A stretch of DNA of 64,000 bases from the NCBI GenBank assembly GCA_026416455.1, contig JAOAFE010000005.1, positions 1-64,000 on the forward strand, in the 5' to 3' direction. Source of the DNA: Syntrophales bacterium. Its GTDB lineage: Bacteria; Desulfobacterota; Syntrophia; Syntrophales; UBA8958. The notes beneath the pieces are model-generated. The model searched no databases. It was not told where the DNA came from and saw only the letters and a list, made by a program, of their open reading frames with translations. Position numbers and translations under genes: made by a program. This document shows, piece by piece, positions 17,469 through 30,064 of this stretch; within the stretch, counting starts at the first letter, position 1, and each line of letters starts with the position of its first letter.

Positions 17469-17485
17469 AGGCCTCGCTCTTTTTT
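17443..17485. terminator. Bidirectional intrinsic terminator
   Basis: aaaagagcgaggcc (17443-17456) pairs with ggcctcgctctttt (17470-17483) around a 13-nt loop. It has T runs on both strands. It overlaps the last codons of the hybrid kinase and lies just past the stop of the minus-strand hydrolase at 17490, so it serves both convergent genes. Confidence 0.9.
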
Positions 17486-17489
17486 CCCG

Positions 17490-19259
17490 TCAGAAGGCAA
17501 AATGTGTTGCCTGGCTGGCCACAACAATCCACGTTACGAGAATGGCGGCAAGGAAGCTACCCAAATAGATATGTCCGGTGCGACGGAAGAAATACGTCAT
17601 GACCGAGGCAGCAATGATAAATAAAGGGAAAAACTGGAACATAACGATGAACCACAGCGCTGCTTTAGGAATGGCTAAAGATCCACCGGAAAAGAGGGGT
17701 AGATACTGGAATAGTTCAAAGATGATGTATCCGATAATGAGCAAAATAATGTTGACCGTCATTTCTTGCCAGAGGCTCCAAGAGCTTTTCCTTAACTGCC
17801 CATGAAGGATAAGCCCTAGGATGAGGAAGAAAACGATAAAGGGGATGATGTAGGAGAAGAAGATTCGGAAGTGCAAACTCGTCATGGGCTTGACGGCAAA
17901 CACCCAGATGCGGTAGTCGGTTTTAAATATCCAGGCCGAAATGGCGAGGGTTAGATACGCACCGAAGGCAATGATCAAGGCCAAGAGAAGGGATTTGAAA
18001 ATTTTCCTTCCCGTTTCTCCTCCTGATGACCAAATGACCCCGTAACGGGTGAAATTACCACCTTTCTTTTTGTTGAATAGGAAATGCCAGAGAAGGAAAA
18101 GGACGAGGGAGATGAAAGCGCAAGCAAGGGCCCAGTACATTATGATGGTGGTCACATTCTGCGGTAGACAGGCAGTTGCCTTTAATCCAGGAGGGGCACT
18201 GAATCCGATCGCCCATAGATATAAGGGAAGGGGAATAAAAACGAGAAGAAACGCCCCAATCCACCAACCGAAGCCACGAAGAGAGGCTGCCTCTGGCGGA
18301 TTTGCCTTGAGTTCTTGGAAGAAGTTGGTGGACAGTAATTTTTCACCTAGTGGGAAGATCAAAAGCACCATCCCTATCAGGGCAATTAAATTTCCCAATT
18401 CTTTCCAATACCATACCTGGTTGGATGGAGGGATGGGCTTGCCTCCCTTCAGGGTCTGTTGCATCCATTCAATGGCATACCCTATAGCTTCTCGGGAGAA
18501 ATGGTCCCGCGGATGGATAATCGGGGGTTGCAAGAGTTTGCGGGCTGTTCCCTCTTCAATGGAGCCATAGAGTTTTCCCGGAACGACGTCTGCCTTCGTG
18601 TTGAACAGTTTTTTTATTTTTTCGGTCTTAACGATATCTTTTGGTACAGCCGGACCCCACATGAGCCATGAAAATTCATCGTAAAGACTGAAGACGAGTA
18701 GGAGGTTACGGGGAAAAGTGGGGGTACCTTCGGGTGCACCATAGGTACCGGTAGATGAACCCATCAAGACGATGGATTTATAACCCTCCGGATTTGCGGC
18801 CGCTGCGATTAACGATGCCCATCCCCCCATGGAATGACCCTCTAATCCAATGTTGTTCTTGTCCACGATATCGAGGGTCCTTAAGTACTTGAGGGTATCC
18901 AATCCTCCAAAGCCGGCGGCAAAAGCCGGAGGGTCACTGAAACCGTGACCGGACTGGTCGGGGGCCAAGACGACGTATCCTCGTCGTGCAAATTCGATGG
19001 CAAATCCATCCTGGGTTTCTCGTGAGTTTATATATCCGTGGGTTGCCACAATGCCGGGGGCTGGATTCTTACTCGATACACCTGGAGGTATGTACAGTAA
19101 GGCACTGTTCACTCGGCCATCGGAGCCGACAAAGCGAATGTCTTTGATCTTGATTCTCCCTCCGTCGGTTTGTACCCACCAGGCCAGAAATCCGCCGATT
19201 AATATGAGAACGACCGCCCACCACATTAACGCATGGCTCTTTTGTGCTGATTTATTCAT
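17490..19259 (-). CDS. Alpha/beta hydrolase fused to a polytopic membrane domain
   Basis: The 589-residue protein begins with one membrane anchor (residues 11-30). An alpha/beta-hydrolase domain spans about 35-285: THGYINSR, then DQSGHGFSD and the nucleophile elbow GHSMGGWAS (GxSxG). A His that could complete the triad lies in IHPRDHFSRE. The remaining 300 residues hold about eight hydrophobic helices, an unusual fusion for a lipase or esterase family member. The catalytic part probably lies outside the cytoplasm, tethered to the membrane (inference from the anchor). AAGGAGGG precedes the ATG. The gene stands alone and ends at the shared terminator. Substrate unknown. Confidence 0.85.
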   Translation of the reverse strand: MNKSAQKSHALMWWAVVLILIGGFLAWWVQTDGGRIKIKDIRFVGSDGRVNSALLYIPPGVSSKNPAPGIVATHGYINSRETQDGFAIEFARRGYVVLAPDQSGHGFSDPPAFAAGFGGLDTLKYLRTLDIVDKNNIGLEGHSMGGWASLIAAAANPEGYKSIVLMGSSTGTYGAPEGTPTFPRNLLLVFSLYDEFSWLMWGPAVPKDIVKTEKIKKLFNTKADVVPGKLYGSIEEGTARKLLQPPIIHPRDHFSREAIGYAIEWMQQTLKGGKPIPPSNQVWYWKELGNLIALIGMVLLIFPLGEKLLSTNFFQELKANPPEAASLRGFGWWIGAFLLVFIPLPLYLWAIGFSAPPGLKATACLPQNVTTIIMYWALACAFISLVLFLLWHFLFNKKKGGNFTRYGVIWSSGGETGRKIFKSLLLALIIAFGAYLTLAISAWIFKTDYRIWVFAVKPMTSLHFRIFFSYIIPFIVFFLILGLILHGQLRKSSWSLWQEMTVNIILLIIGYIIFELFQYLPLFSGGSLAIPKAALWFIVMFQFFPLFIIAASVMTYFFRRTGHIYLGSFLAAILVTWIVVASQATHFAF

Positions 19260-19412
19260 ATCACCAAACCCTCCTTTTTATTTGGGATATAAGGCGATTA
19301 GGTAGGTATTATGAAGGAGGAGAACGAGTTTGACTTTTATATGGACTGACGGCCAAAGTGATCATCACTCCCCCATTTAGAGGATGAAGTTAGACGGCCT
19401 TAAAAGAAATAT

Positions 19413-19808
19413 TCAAAAAGCAGTCCGGATAGATTTCCAGCGACCTCTCTTTTCCAGCGCCTCCTCGACCGCTTTATATATGGTTTCAACTTGCAATGGT
19501 TTGGGAAAATAGTCGTCAAAACCCGCTTCTCTACATTCTTCTATTTCGAAAAGACCTGACCATCCGGTCATGGCGTACAAGATGCTAAGAGGTCTAATGC
19601 TTCTTAATTCACGGCATAATTCGATACCGTTGGTGCCAAAGAGCTTTAAATCGAGAAATGCGCACGCGATGTCTTCTTTCTTCGCGATGGATATGGCGTC
19701 ATGGGCACCTTCCGCCAAAAAGACTTCATATCGGTCGTCATCGAGTGCGTCTTTCATTATCTCTCTCACCGTTTGTTCGTCATCGACGATGAGAATTTTT
19801 TCCTTCAT
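19413..19808 (-). CDS. Stand-alone response regulator receiver
   Basis: The 131-residue protein is a single receiver domain: ILIVDDEQTVRE, an acceptor aspartate in AFLDLKLFGTNG, a T in YAMTGWSG and a lysine in FPKPLQ. The residues after the acceptor (LFG) depart from the usual MPxxxG loop. It has no output domain. It lies between the membrane hydrolase and the chemotaxis operon but is separated from both by gaps. It could be a target of the orphan hybrid kinase 2 kb away (inference). Confidence 0.9.
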   Translation of the reverse strand: MKEKILIVDDEQTVREIMKDALDDDRYEVFLAEGAHDAISIAKKEDIACAFLDLKLFGTNGIELCRELRSIRPLSILYAMTGWSGLFEIEECREAGFDDYFPKPLQVETIYKAVEEALEKRGRWKSIRTAF

Positions 19809-19897
19809 GAACTGGCAACTCCTCTTTTGAATGGGACACGTTCAAAGCGAAATTGGGTGATAATTAAAACTTATGCTTTTAATTTTCAAGGGAATTT

Positions 19898-20881
19898 TTA
19901 TTCCGGCGGTTTGAAGAGGAGGACGAACTGTTCAAACAGTTTTCTTTCCACGTGATGGGGGACCATCTCATCCCGCATGAGCTTAAGAGCCTGGAAGGTG
20001 GGAAGGGGGTCCCGGTAAGGGCGTCGGGAGGTAAGGGCATCGAAGACGTCGGCCACGGTACAGATGCGAGCGTAGGGGTGGATATCTTCCCCTCTTAATC
20101 CTTTCGGGTATCCGGTGCCGTCCATCTTTTCGTGATGCTGCACAACAATTAGTCTTGCCTCGTTGGTTGCAAATCCCATCTCGAGCAGCACTTTGAGACC
20201 CAGTTGGGGGTGGCGTCTCATTTTCAATGTTTCTTCCTCCGTGAGAGGGGCCGGCTTCTGGATAATGGCATTATCGATCTTTATTTTTCCAATGTCGTGG
20301 AGGAAAAATCCGGCTCCTAGCTCTTGCAGGTCATGGTGAGGGGAGTTCGCAAACACCGATTTGGCCAGCGCGAGGGCCAGAAATCCCACATTAACAGAAT
20401 GGTTGTAGGTTGTGAAATCGAAGTTGGTCATGCTAATAAGTAAAAACGTAGTTTTGTCGTCCTTAATGATGCAATCGGCAATACCCGCCGCTACCTTTTT
20501 AACCTCTTTTATATTAGACCTCGTTGGTTCTTCGAAGAGTTTTTTCATTATTTGAGTTGAGTGGAGGCGGATCAGGGAGGCTTTTTTTTCTGGCTCGATG
20601 GCTTTATCTTTCAGCACCTCGAGGAGGATGCTCGTATCTATGGTTGGGGTTTTTTCTTCTTCTGTCGCCTCTTCTTCCACCGGTGGGGAGGCCTCATCTG
20701 ATATGATGCTTTGCTTTTCGTCTATTGTGATCTCCGTCAGGCCAAGCCCCTTAATCTTCTCTATTTCCGATTTAGAAGAGATGCGAAATTCGTTTTTAAG
20801 AAAGGGGTGCTCATACCAGGCTAGATCAAGCAAGACGTACATGCCGACCTTAAGCTCTGATATGGGCACCTTTTTTAGCAT
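19898..20881 (-). CDS. HD-GYP domain cyclic-di-GMP phosphodiesterase
   Basis: The 327-residue protein has an N-terminal DUF3391-like region (VPISELKVGMYVLL) and a C-terminal HD-GYP domain: HDIGKIKID, HHEKMDGTGYPKGL with an intact GYP, and DVFDALTSRRPYR. Such proteins hydrolyse c-di-GMP to GMP at a metal centre. It follows mcp by 24 bp as the last gene of the cheR-led operon, so it probably tunes c-di-GMP together with chemotaxis. The ATG at 20881 is directly preceded by an in-frame GTG at 20884; no strong Shine-Dalgarno sequence favours either. Relevant neighbours in c-di-GMP terms are the PilZ protein at 36789 and the insert in CheA. Confidence 0.92.
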   Translation of the reverse strand: MLKKVPISELKVGMYVLLDLAWYEHPFLKNEFRISSKSEIEKIKGLGLTEITIDEKQSIISDEASPPVEEEATEEEKTPTIDTSILLEVLKDKAIEPEKKASLIRLHSTQIMKKLFEEPTRSNIKEVKKVAAGIADCIIKDDKTTFLLISMTNFDFTTYNHSVNVGFLALALAKSVFANSPHHDLQELGAGFFLHDIGKIKIDNAIIQKPAPLTEEETLKMRRHPQLGLKVLLEMGFATNEARLIVVQHHEKMDGTGYPKGLRGEDIHPYARICTVADVFDALTSRRPYRDPLPTFQALKLMRDEMVPHHVERKLFEQFVLLFKPPE

Positions 20882-20905
20882 CACAGTCTATCATTCACGG
20901 ATGGT

Positions 20906-22051
20906 TTAAAAATCCTTAAATTCTTTTTCGTCAAATGGGATAACTTCCTCTGGTTTTGGTTTGTTTAGCCCCTGGAATTTCTCTTTTCCCTTCGGAGCTA
21001 AGGGAGGGAGCGCCTTCTTGTCCCTTTTAGGTGCTTCTTCCCTCTTTGTTATGGGTTGCTGTTCTTTGGGTGCCTCTACGAATCTGGTAGTGGAACCAGT
21101 AAGCTGCGTTACTTCCTGGATGAAGGCCTGTATTTTTTTTGCCAGTGATTTCAGCTCTTCTGCCGCCGCGGCAGATTCTTCGGCGTTGGCCGCCGCCTGT
21201 TGAACCGTTTTGTCCATATGGGCCACGGCAGTATTAATCTGACTTATGCCGTGAGATTGTTCTTGTGAGGCCGTTGCGATTTCGTCCACGAGTTGACTTA
21301 TCTTCTGAGCAATGGCCATGTTTTCTTTAAATGCTTCCTGGGTCAGTACGGTAAGCTCATTTCCCTTCCGCACGGCGGAAATGGTATTTTCGATCAGTGA
21401 ACTTGTGTTGCGGGCAGCCTCGGCAGACCTCATAGCTAGGTTTCTCACTTCATCAGCTACTACTGCGAACCCTGCTCCCGCCTCTCCTGCGCGGGCTGCT
21501 TCCACCGCCGCATTGAGAGCTAGCAGATTGGTTTGGAAAGCAATTTCATCGATGGTTTTTATAATTTTACTGGTCTCTTCACTGGATCTGGTAATTTCCT
21601 GAATGGCCGTCGCCATCTGTTCCATGTGGCGATTTACCTTTTCCACAATTTGTTGGGCCTCGGCCATCATCGCTTTGGCCTGGGCGGCATTGTCAGCATT
21701 CTGCTTCGTCATGGAGGAAAGCTCTTCGAGGGATGATGAGGTTTCTTCTAAGGAAGAAGCCTGCTGAGATGTTCCTTCCGCCAGGGACCTGCTCGCCGAT
21801 GCCACTTGAGTAGAGGCCGATGCAATTTGGTCTGCCTCTTCGGAGAGAGTACTTACGAATTTGTTTACTAGGGCCTTGGTTCTCTCTCGGAGAAAGAAGG
21901 AGAGACCGGCGGAGATGACGAGGGCGATAACGATGATGGCAACGGCTCCCCAAAGATTGGCGAAGTCGATAAAAACCCCGGCGATAATGATAATGGCAGC
22001 CTGAAGAATTAGGGCCCCAAATGTGAATTTACCAATGTTTGACTTTCCCAT
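20906..22051 (-). CDS. Methyl-accepting chemotaxis protein without periplasmic sensor
   Basis: The 381-residue protein starts with a membrane hairpin (two helices within residues 8-55) and has no room for a periplasmic ligand domain. The cytoplasmic signalling domain follows with the conserved tip [21 protein letters not shown]. After about residue 320 comes a proline- and lysine-rich flexible linker that ends in EFKDF. This fits the aromatic pattern x-[FWYH]-x-x-[FWYH] of C-terminal CheR/CheB-binding pentapeptides. It lies between cheW and the HD-GYP gene. TAAGGAGGTG precedes the ATG. It probably reports membrane or internal energy state, or works as an array partner for other receptors (inference). 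Confidence 0.94.
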   Translation of the reverse strand: MGKSNIGKFTFGALILQAAIIIIAGVFIDFANLWGAVAIIVIALVISAGLSFFLRERTKALVNKFVSTLSEEADQIASASTQVASASRSLAEGTSQQASSLEETSSSLEELSSMTKQNADNAAQAKAMMAEAQQIVEKVNRHMEQMATAIQEITRSSEETSKIIKTIDEIAFQTNLLALNAAVEAARAGEAGAGFAVVADEVRNLAMRSAEAARNTSSLIENTISAVRKGNELTVLTQEAFKENMAIAQKISQLVDEIATASQEQSHGISQINTAVAHMDKTVQQAAANAEESAAAAEELKSLAKKIQAFIQEVTQLTGSTTRFVEAPKEQQPITKREEAPKRDKKALPPLAPKGKEKFQGLNKPKPEEVIPFDEKEFKDF

Positions 22052-22068
22052 TTTTCACCTCCTTACAT

Positions 22069-22554
22069 TCATGCGGCCTCAACAGCTGCGAACTCTTCTG
22101 AAGTCAGAACCTTGTCGATATCGAGGAGAATTTTGACCCCTTCTCCGGTCTTCGCCATGCCGAGGATATAGTTCGTTTCTAGGCGACTACCGAAGTTCGG
22201 CGTGTCCTCGATGTCATTTCCTTTGATGTTCAACACTTCGGAGACGGAATCTACTACAATGCCCATGGGTATCTTCTTCCCTCCTCCCGATATTTCGACC
22301 ACGATGATGCAGGTACGCTCGTTATATTCCATCGGTTCCAGACCGAACTTCAATCGTAGGTCGATGACGGGAATTACCTTGCCTCTTAGGTTGATTACCC
22401 CCTTTACAAAATGAGGTGTCTGCGGGACGGGTGTTATGGGAATCATACCGATGATTTCCTTAACCTTGGTTATCCCGATGCCATATTCCTCCCGGTCGAG
22501 GGTAAACGTCAAGTATTTACCCTCTCTTTCGCTTCTTACTTCCACGTTTTCCAT
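22069..22554 (-). CDS. cheW: CheW chemotaxis coupling protein
   Basis: The 161-residue single CheW domain has YLTFTLDREEYGIGI, PQTPHFVKGVINLRGKVIPV and DSVSEV segments typical of the family. It couples receptors to CheA in chemosensory arrays. The start has GAGGAGG. It lies between cheA and mcp in one operon with gaps of 17-18 bp. Confidence 0.96.
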   Translation of the reverse strand: MENVEVRSEREGKYLTFTLDREEYGIGITKVKEIIGMIPITPVPQTPHFVKGVINLRGKVIPVIDLRLKFGLEPMEYNERTCIIVVEISGGGKKIPMGIVVDSVSEVLNIKGNDIEDTPNFGSRLETNYILGMAKTGEGVKILLDIDKVLTSEEFAAVEAA

Positions 22555-22572
22555 TTTCCTATCCTCCTCACT

Positions 22573-26219
<3,647 letters not shown>

Positions 26220-26248
<29 letters not shown>

Positions 26249-27113
26249 AAATCTCTCCTTTTCTTTTTCCCGAAGGTGTTTCCATCGAGACTTTTTTTCT
26301 GTAAATGCTGGGTTCCAGATACTGAAACCCGTGCTCCAAACCGGTCAAACTCTCTGAGTGGCCGACAAACAAATATCCATCATCCTCAAGGGTGTGAAAA
26401 AATTTGGTTATCAATTCTACCTGAGTTTTTTTGTCAAAATAAATCATTACGTTGCGACAGAATACGATATGAAAACGGAAATCCAACGGAAATGGATCCA
26501 TAAGGTTGAAACGGCGAAACTCTATCATGTCTCTTATTTCTTTTCTTATACGATAGTAACCCGCCGCCTTCCCCGTTCCGTACTGGAAGTAGGCCTTCAG
26601 TATATTTTTAGGAACCCGTTCAATTTTCTCTTGGGGATAGATGCCAGTGATGGCTTGCTTCAGCACGCGGGTGGAGATATCGGTCGCCAAAATGGAGCAC
26701 CATTGTCTATTAGGGCCGAGTACCTCGGAGGCAACGATGGCAATGGAATAGGGTTCCTCTCCGGTCGAGCAGCCGGCGCTCCAAATACGGATATCCTTTT
26801 TCTTTTCTTTCCATTTTTCGAGGATTAATCTTAGACGATCGAAATGGGTGTTTTCACGGAAAAAATACGTAAGGTTGGTGGAGATAGAATCTATCATATT
26901 GATGAGCTCGTCGGTTCCTTCCTCGGTGGTTACATAACGAAAGTATTCGGAGAAAGATTTGAAATTCCCCTCTCGTAACCTCTTGCTAAGCCGGGCCTTA
27001 ACGAGCTCACGTTTCCCCTCGTGCAGGTTTATCCCGCACTGCTCATAGATAAGACGGCGTATCTTCTCAAATTCGTGATCTTTGAGTTCGTATTGGGTGA
27101 TTTCACCTATCAT
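26220..27113 (-). CDS. cheR: CheR chemotaxis protein methyltransferase
   Basis: The 297-residue protein has a helical CheR N-terminal domain (residues 8-65) and an S-adenosylmethionine methyltransferase domain (IWSAGCSTGEEPYS, ILATDIS, VFCRNVMIYFD). It methylates receptor glutamates. I place the start at ATG 27113 because AAGAGGTG lies upstream and the conserved domain starts there; the frame is open further upstream but without a site. It is the first gene of the minus-strand operon, with a sigma-54-type promoter at 27149-27164. Confidence 0.95.
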
Positions 27114-27148
27114 TAATTCTGCGCACCTCTTCACTTCTACGAGATTAA

Positions 27149-27164
27149 AGCAAATTTGGGGCCA
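27149..27164 (-). promoter_or_regulatory. Sigma-54 promoter of the cheR operon
   Basis: On the minus strand the sequence is TGGCCCCAAATTTGCT, with GG and GC ten bases apart as required for sigma-54. The start site should be near 27138, about 25 nt before cheR. The inverted repeat at 27246-27261 lies about 115 bp upstream of that start, a usual distance for an activator site. Confidence 0.75.
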
Positions 27165-27243
27165 TTTACGCCATGGCCCAGGAGCCATAGTTTACGCGCT
27201 GGTTTTCATAATTTTCTTGACTTTATAAACAAATTTGACGAAA

Positions 27244-27263
27244 TATGTCATGTTTTTGACATA
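27244..27263. promoter_or_regulatory. TGTCA-N6-TGACA inverted repeat, candidate activator operator
   Basis: TATGTCATGTTTTTGACATA is a 7-bp inverted repeat with a 6-nt centre. It lies between the divergent cheR promoter and the activator gene starting 12 bp later, overlapping the approach to that gene's own Shine-Dalgarno. The same TGTCA-N6-TGACA core recurs at 33628-33643 before the paralogous activator. A role in autoregulation and in activation of the divergent cheR operon is an inference. Confidence 0.65.
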
Positions 27264-27275
27264 AAGGAGGTCACG

Positions 27276-28655
27276 ATGGGAGTCAAGCATTTTAAAATTC
27301 TCCTTGCCGAAGACGATGAATTAAGCCGGCAGAATTTGGTAGAACTTTTAGAAGATGAAGGTTACGAGGTGAAGGCCGTGGGGGACGGTAAGGAAGCGAT
27401 GGAAGAATTTGTACGGGATAAGTATCATCTGGTTATTACGGATCTGCGGATGCCCCGTGCTGACGGCCTAGAAGTGTTAAAGTTCGTGGGGGACCTTAAA
27501 TCCGAGGCCTTAGTGGTCATAATTACGGGTTATGGAAGTGTCGATTCAGCAGTCGAAGCCATGAAATTGGGTGCCTTCGATTACATTGTCAAACCTTTGA
27601 AGGATGATCTCGTAAAACTAACCGTGTCCCGGGCACTCTCTTATTTGGAGCTAAAAGGGGAAAACTTGATCTTAAGGCAGAATTTAAAAAGCCAATTCGA
27701 TTTGGGTAAGCTGATCGGTTACAGCGAATGTATGAAGCAGGTATTTGAGAAAGTGGAAAAGGTGGCTAGATCTGACAGCACAGTTCTACTGCACGGGGAG
27801 AGCGGGACGGGCAAGGAATTGGTGGCACGGGCTATCCATGCCAATAGCGAACGGCGACATCGGCCTCTCATCACGGTTCACTGTGGGGCTATCCCAACAG
27901 AATTACTGGAAAGTGAACTATTCGGTCATGAGAAAGGGTCTTTTACGGGTGCTATAAGGACAAAGCCGGGTAAGTTCGAATTGGCCGAAGGAGGAACAAT
28001 CTTTCTCGATGAAATTGGAGACATGAGTCCCGCCCTCCAGGTTAAGCTGTTGAGGGTAATCCAAGAAAAGCAATTTGACCGGGTGGGCGGTGTCAAAACC
28101 TTGACCGCTGACGTGCGCATCATTGCCGCGACCAACCAAAACTTGGAATCCTTGGTCAAGGAAAGGAAATTCCGTGAAGATTTGTACTATCGGATTAACG
28201 TCATTCCTATCTATTTACCTCCCCTGAGGGAACGGGGATTGGATATACCTATCTTGGCTAATCATTTCCTTAAAAAATTTAATCAGTTGAGAAAGAAACA
28301 AGTAAAAAGATTTTCTCAGGACGCAATAGACGCCATGCTTAAGTATGAATGGCCGGGGAATGTACGGGAGCTCGAAAATCTAGTGGAAATGCTTGTAGTT
28401 ATGAAAGAAGAGGGAGAAATTGGGCTTTTTGATCTCCCGGAGAAGATGAGGGGAACTCGGGCTGAAAACATTGTCACATATGGAGAGGTCTTGCCGGAAG
28501 AGGGGGTGGACTACAATCGTCTCGTTTACGAATTTGAGCGGGATCTATTATTTAAGGCCTTAAATCAGTGTGGGGGGGTAAAGAACAAGGCAGCCAAGTT
28601 GCTTAAATTAAATCGAACCACCCTGGTTGAAAAGTTAAAAAGATTCGGGATGTGA
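27276..28655 (+). CDS. NtrC-family sigma-54 activator, first paralogue
   Basis: The 459-residue regulator has a receiver domain (LLAEDDE, VITDLRMPRADG, KPL), an AAA+ sigma-54-interaction domain (GESGTGKE Walker [12 protein letters not shown] Walker B) and a C-terminal Fis-type helix-turn-helix (GGVKNKAAKLLKLNRTTL). The sigma-54 contact loop reads GSFTGA instead of the commoner GAFTGA, with the key threonine kept. I start it at ATG 27276 because AAAGGAGGTCACG lies right before it. It is divergent from cheR and followed by the cheD operon. No cognate kinase is adjacent. Confidence 0.95.
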   Translation: MGVKHFKILLAEDDELSRQNLVELLEDEGYEVKAVGDGKEAMEEFVRDKYHLVITDLRMPRADGLEVLKFVGDLKSEALVVIITGYGSVDSAVEAMKLGAFDYIVKPLKDDLVKLTVSRALSYLELKGENLILRQNLKSQFDLGKLIGYSECMKQVFEKVEKVARSDSTVLLHGESGTGKELVARAIHANSERRHRPLITVHCGAIPTELLESELFGHEKGSFTGAIRTKPGKFELAEGGTIFLDEIGDMSPALQVKLLRVIQEKQFDRVGGVKTLTADVRIIAATNQNLESLVKERKFREDLYYRINVIPIYLPPLRERGLDIPILANHFLKKFNQLRKKQVKRFSQDAIDAMLKYEWPGNVRELENLVEMLVVMKEEGEIGLFDLPEKMRGTRAENIVTYGEVLPEEGVDYNRLVYEFERDLLFKALNQCGGVKNKAAKLLKLNRTTLVEKLKRFGM

Positions 28656-28670
28656 TCGTTCTTATTAATC

Positions 28671-28686
28671 TGGTCCTGTTTTTGCA
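28671..28686 (+). promoter_or_regulatory. Sigma-54 promoter of the cheD operon
   Basis: TGGTCCTGTTTTTGCA has GG and GC ten bases apart and a full TTGCA -12 element; the -24 element departs from TGGCAC. The expected start is near 28697, 26 nt before the cheD ATG. Confidence 0.7.
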
Positions 28687-28722
28687 AAGATACTGCAGGA
28701 AGGAATTGGTGAAATTATCTGT

Positions 28723-29205
28723 ATGGGCGATATTGTCGTGGGTATTTCCGATTACAAGTGCAGTAAAAATCGAGATGACGTACTTGTGACTTACGCACTT
28801 GGGTCGTGTATTGCCGTCGTTGTGTACGATCCCGTGGCGGTTGTGGGTGGTATGCTTCATTTCATGCTTCCCGATTCTTCTCTAGATAAAAAGAAAGCGG
28901 AGGAAGTGCCAGCTATGTTTGCCGATACGGGAATCCCACTTCTTTTTAAAACTTGCTACAGCTTGGGCGCCGAAAAGAGAAGAATGAAGGTAAAGGTCAT
29001 AGGTGGGGCAAGTATTCTCAACGACGATAATTACTTTCGCATCGGACAAAAAAACATTACGGCGGTGAGAAGAATTTTTTGGAAAAATAACGTTCTCATC
29101 GAGGGTGAAGATACGGGAGAAAATTACAATCGCACCGTGCGCTTACGCATGATGGACGGAAAATGTTTCATCCGTTCGTCCGGCGGTATGACCAAGGAGC
29201 TTTGA
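28723..29205 (+). CDS. cheD: CheD chemoreceptor glutamine deamidase
   Basis: The 160-residue protein has the CheD features: TYALGSCIAVVVYD with the catalytic cysteine, GGMLHFMLP with the catalytic histidine, and KVIGGASI. It deamidates receptor glutamines and in several bacteria is regulated by binding CheC or CheX-type phosphatases. CheX is encoded two genes downstream. Its stop overlaps the next start (TGATG). Confidence 0.95.
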   Translation: MGDIVVGISDYKCSKNRDDVLVTYALGSCIAVVVYDPVAVVGGMLHFMLPDSSLDKKKAEEVPAMFADTGIPLLFKTCYSLGAEKRRMKVKVIGGASILNDDNYFRIGQKNITAVRRIFWKNNVLIEGEDTGENYNRTVRLRMMDGKCFIRSSGGMTKEL

Positions 29206-30053
29206 TGATAAAAAAGATTCTTGACCGCATCAATACTCTGCCTCCTTTTCCTGTGACGGTGAATAAGGTCATGCAGATTTTGCAGAGCGATGATTACGCC
29301 GTACGCGACGTGGTGGAAGTTATAAAAAGGGATCCAGCCGTCGCGACCAATATTTTGAAAATTTGTAATTCCGCCTATTTCGGTCCGCACAAACCGATTA
29401 AATCCATCTCCGATGCCGTCGTTTTCCTGGGCCAGAAGCAGCTTTCGAAAGCCATGCAAACGGCTTCAGCAGCCCGTTATTACAAGAAGGGGAAAAGAGT
29501 ATACGGCGCCGATGCCGTTGATTTATGGGAGCATTCCGTTGCCGTGGCTATTATGTCCCAGATACTGATGCGCCAGATTCATGATCGGGAGGATGAAAAT
29601 TTATACACAGCCGCCCTGGTCCATGATATCGGGAAGCTCGTTATGGGCGAGTTTGTAGAGGAGGAGACGGACCAAATCTTTCGGCTCGTATCCCAGGGAT
29701 ATTCTTTTTTAGAAGCAGAGGAAAAAGTATTAGGTATTAATCATGCTGATCTCGGCGGAAAGATAGCCGAATACTGGCATTTTCCCAGAGAGTTGTGCCA
29801 GGCTATTGCCTTTCATCACCGGCCGGATTTGCTCTCGGAGGAAGAGGCAACTGACTTACCGTACTTGGTTTATCTCTCTGACCAGTACACCCTTATGATG
29901 GGTATCGACGGAGGAATGGATGGTCTTGCCCACCGCGGGATAGGTAGTGTTTTGGAAAGGTTTCATCTCAAAGAGGTAAATCTGGAAAGGAGCCTCGTCC
30001 AATTGTACGATGAATTAAATCGGGCCCGAGAGCTAATGGAGATGCAAAGATAA
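29205..30053 (+). CDS. HDOD domain protein
   Basis: The 282-residue protein is a single HDOD domain of the HD superfamily: LPPFPVTVNKVMQIL, KICNSAYFG, VFLGQKQL, LVHDIGKLVMGEF and AIAFHHRPD. HDOD proteins are usually signalling scaffolds without clear enzymatic activity. I start it at ATG 29205, which overlaps the cheD stop and has AAGGAG upstream. It lies between cheD and cheX in the same operon, so a regulatory role in chemotaxis is likely. Confidence 0.93.
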   Translation: MIKKILDRINTLPPFPVTVNKVMQILQSDDYAVRDVVEVIKRDPAVATNILKICNSAYFGPHKPIKSISDAVVFLGQKQLSKAMQTASAARYYKKGKRVYGADAVDLWEHSVAVAIMSQILMRQIHDREDENLYTAALVHDIGKLVMGEFVEEETDQIFRLVSQGYSFLEAEEKVLGINHADLGGKIAEYWHFPRELCQAIAFHHRPDLLSEEEATDLPYLVYLSDQYTLMMGIDGGMDGLAHRGIGSVLERFHLKEVNLERSLVQLYDELNRARELMEMQR

Positions 30054-30064
30054 AGGAGTTTAAG

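Noticed and set aside
18049-18570. 173-codon plus-strand frame opposite the membrane hydrolase
   Set aside because: It lies entirely antisense to a well-supported gene, is rich in Arg/Pro/Lys and has no ribosome-binding site or recognisable domain.
19862-19884. AT-only inverted repeat after the HD-GYP gene as terminator
   Set aside because: The arms are AATTAAAA/TTTTAATT without GC pairs, too weak to call an intrinsic terminator.
27217-27263. Sigma-70 promoter for the first activator
   Set aside because: TTGACT and TTGACG boxes exist but neither has an acceptable -10 at 16-18 bp.
27156-27275. N-terminal extension of the first activator to 27156
   Set aside because: The extension overlaps the cheR promoter and has no receiver features; AAAGGAGG before 27276 marks the start.
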